Below, one piece after another: positions 29,962 through 30,282 of a stretch of 30,282 nt of DNA. The translations under genes were made by a program, and so were the position numbers. Positions within the stretch are counted from its first letter, which is position 1. Every line of letters begins with the position of its first letter. Origin of the DNA: an uncultured Candidatus Melainabacteria bacterium (lineage in GTDB: Bacteria > Cyanobacteriota > Vampirovibrionia > Gastranaerophilales > Gastranaerophilaceae); contig CAKUUY010000022.1 of the NCBI GenBank assembly GCA_934693235.1, forward strand, positions 1-30,282, read 5' to 3'. Below the pieces are notes generated by a model. That model saw nothing but the letters and a program-made list of their open reading frames with translations. It did not search any database and was not told the DNA's origin.

Positions 29962-30282
29962 CGCAAAGAAATTCGACCTCTCCCTCGGAGAGGTGAAATC
30001 TGCCTAAAATCCTCTCTCCAATGGAGAGAGCTAGAGAGAGGGGTTGGACTTGATAAAAAATAATAACTAGTCCCCTCTCCCGCATTCGTAATGCTCACAT
30101 TTGTTCGCAAACGACTCCGACCTCTCCCTCGGAGAGGTGAAATCTACCTAAAGTCCTCTCTCCAATGGAGAGAGCTAGAGAGAGGGGTTGGACTAGATAA
30201 AAAATAAATAATAACTAGTCCCCTCTCCCGCATTCGTAATGCTCACATTTGTTCGCAAACGACTCCGACCTCTCCCTCGGAG
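29962..30282 (+). repeat. Tandem array of modules A and B, continuing past the right edge
   Basis: The landmark GACCTCTCCCTCGGAG occurs at 29975, 30119 and 30267, giving periods of 144 and 148 bp; the difference is an extra AATA. Each period is module A, a short AT-rich spacer (ATAAAAAATAATAACTAG) and module B. With the preceding terminator this fills the 29798-30282 gap. No gene is seen there; the 29919-30110 minus-strand frame is repeat sequence. Confidence 0.9.

Noticed and set aside
29962..30282. Possible CRISPR array
   Set aside because: The repeated unit is about 144-148 bp with near-identical content throughout. There are no unique spacers of 25-40 bp and no cas genes.
1..30282. tRNA or rRNA genes, transposase, reverse transcriptase or phage genes
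   Set aside because: None recognised on either strand by reading; absence of a reverse transcriptase here does not exclude one elsewhere in the genome.

Overview
The window looks like chromosome from a non-photosynthetic gut relative of the Cyanobacteria (Gastranaerophilales / 'Melainabacteria' type). The grounds are AT-rich housekeeping genes, a cyanobacterial-style ribosomal protein L34, and four pilin-like proteins sharing an N-terminus of the FTLAEVLITLGIIGVVAA kind. The assignment is inferred from sequence style; no database was searched.

Layout. 1-2042: a minus-strand pilin-like gene with a base composition and codon pattern at its 3' end that resembles a diversity-generating-retroelement variable region, then a 560-bp gap with a 13-C tract. 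2043-4892: an acidic-substrate DAACS symporter and leucyl aminopeptidase pepA, each with its own promoter and terminator. 4942-6300: a secreted N-acetylmuramoyl-L-alanine amidase (minus), divergent from 6449-12498, a run of plus-strand genes for cell wall and metabolism: ftsI-type PBP, murE, a short nagA, ilvD. 12495-16245: two cassettes made of a small minus-strand HTH gene diverging from a plus-strand pilin-like gene, separated by an Fe-S (GlcF/LutA-like) protein. 16395-18562: proC (minus), rpmH, rnpA and an unknown protein. 18676-20421: a large membrane protein of unknown function. 20571-23383: HEAT-repeat protein, queC, DUF366 and SPOR-domain protein, overlapping or nearly so. 23385-24643: surE, a possible small RNA and a 46-aa minus-strand gene. 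24783-28161: sdaAB-sdaAA, a 69-aa protein, coaX, rex. 28531-29797: a third HTH/pilin cassette with a strong promoter and strong terminator, bracketed by exact 94-bp direct repeats. A tandem array of the same repeat runs off the right edge.

The most unusual content is not a single operon. A family of palindromic CT/GA-rich repeats (module A about 70 bp, module B about 40 bp) sits between genes and also in frame inside genes (nagA, the Fe-S protein, one pilin-like leader). It appears to supply a Shine-Dalgarno sequence (nagA) and a stop codon (Fe-S protein). The behaviour is like the Rickettsia palindromic elements. Around these repeats are dispersed pilin-like genes, three of the four paired with a divergent small HTH gene, one bounded by direct repeats and one with a putative hypervariable C-terminus. 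Together this suggests a modular, recombining surface-filament repertoire. That reading is inference. The repeats, motifs and gene arrangement are directly visible.
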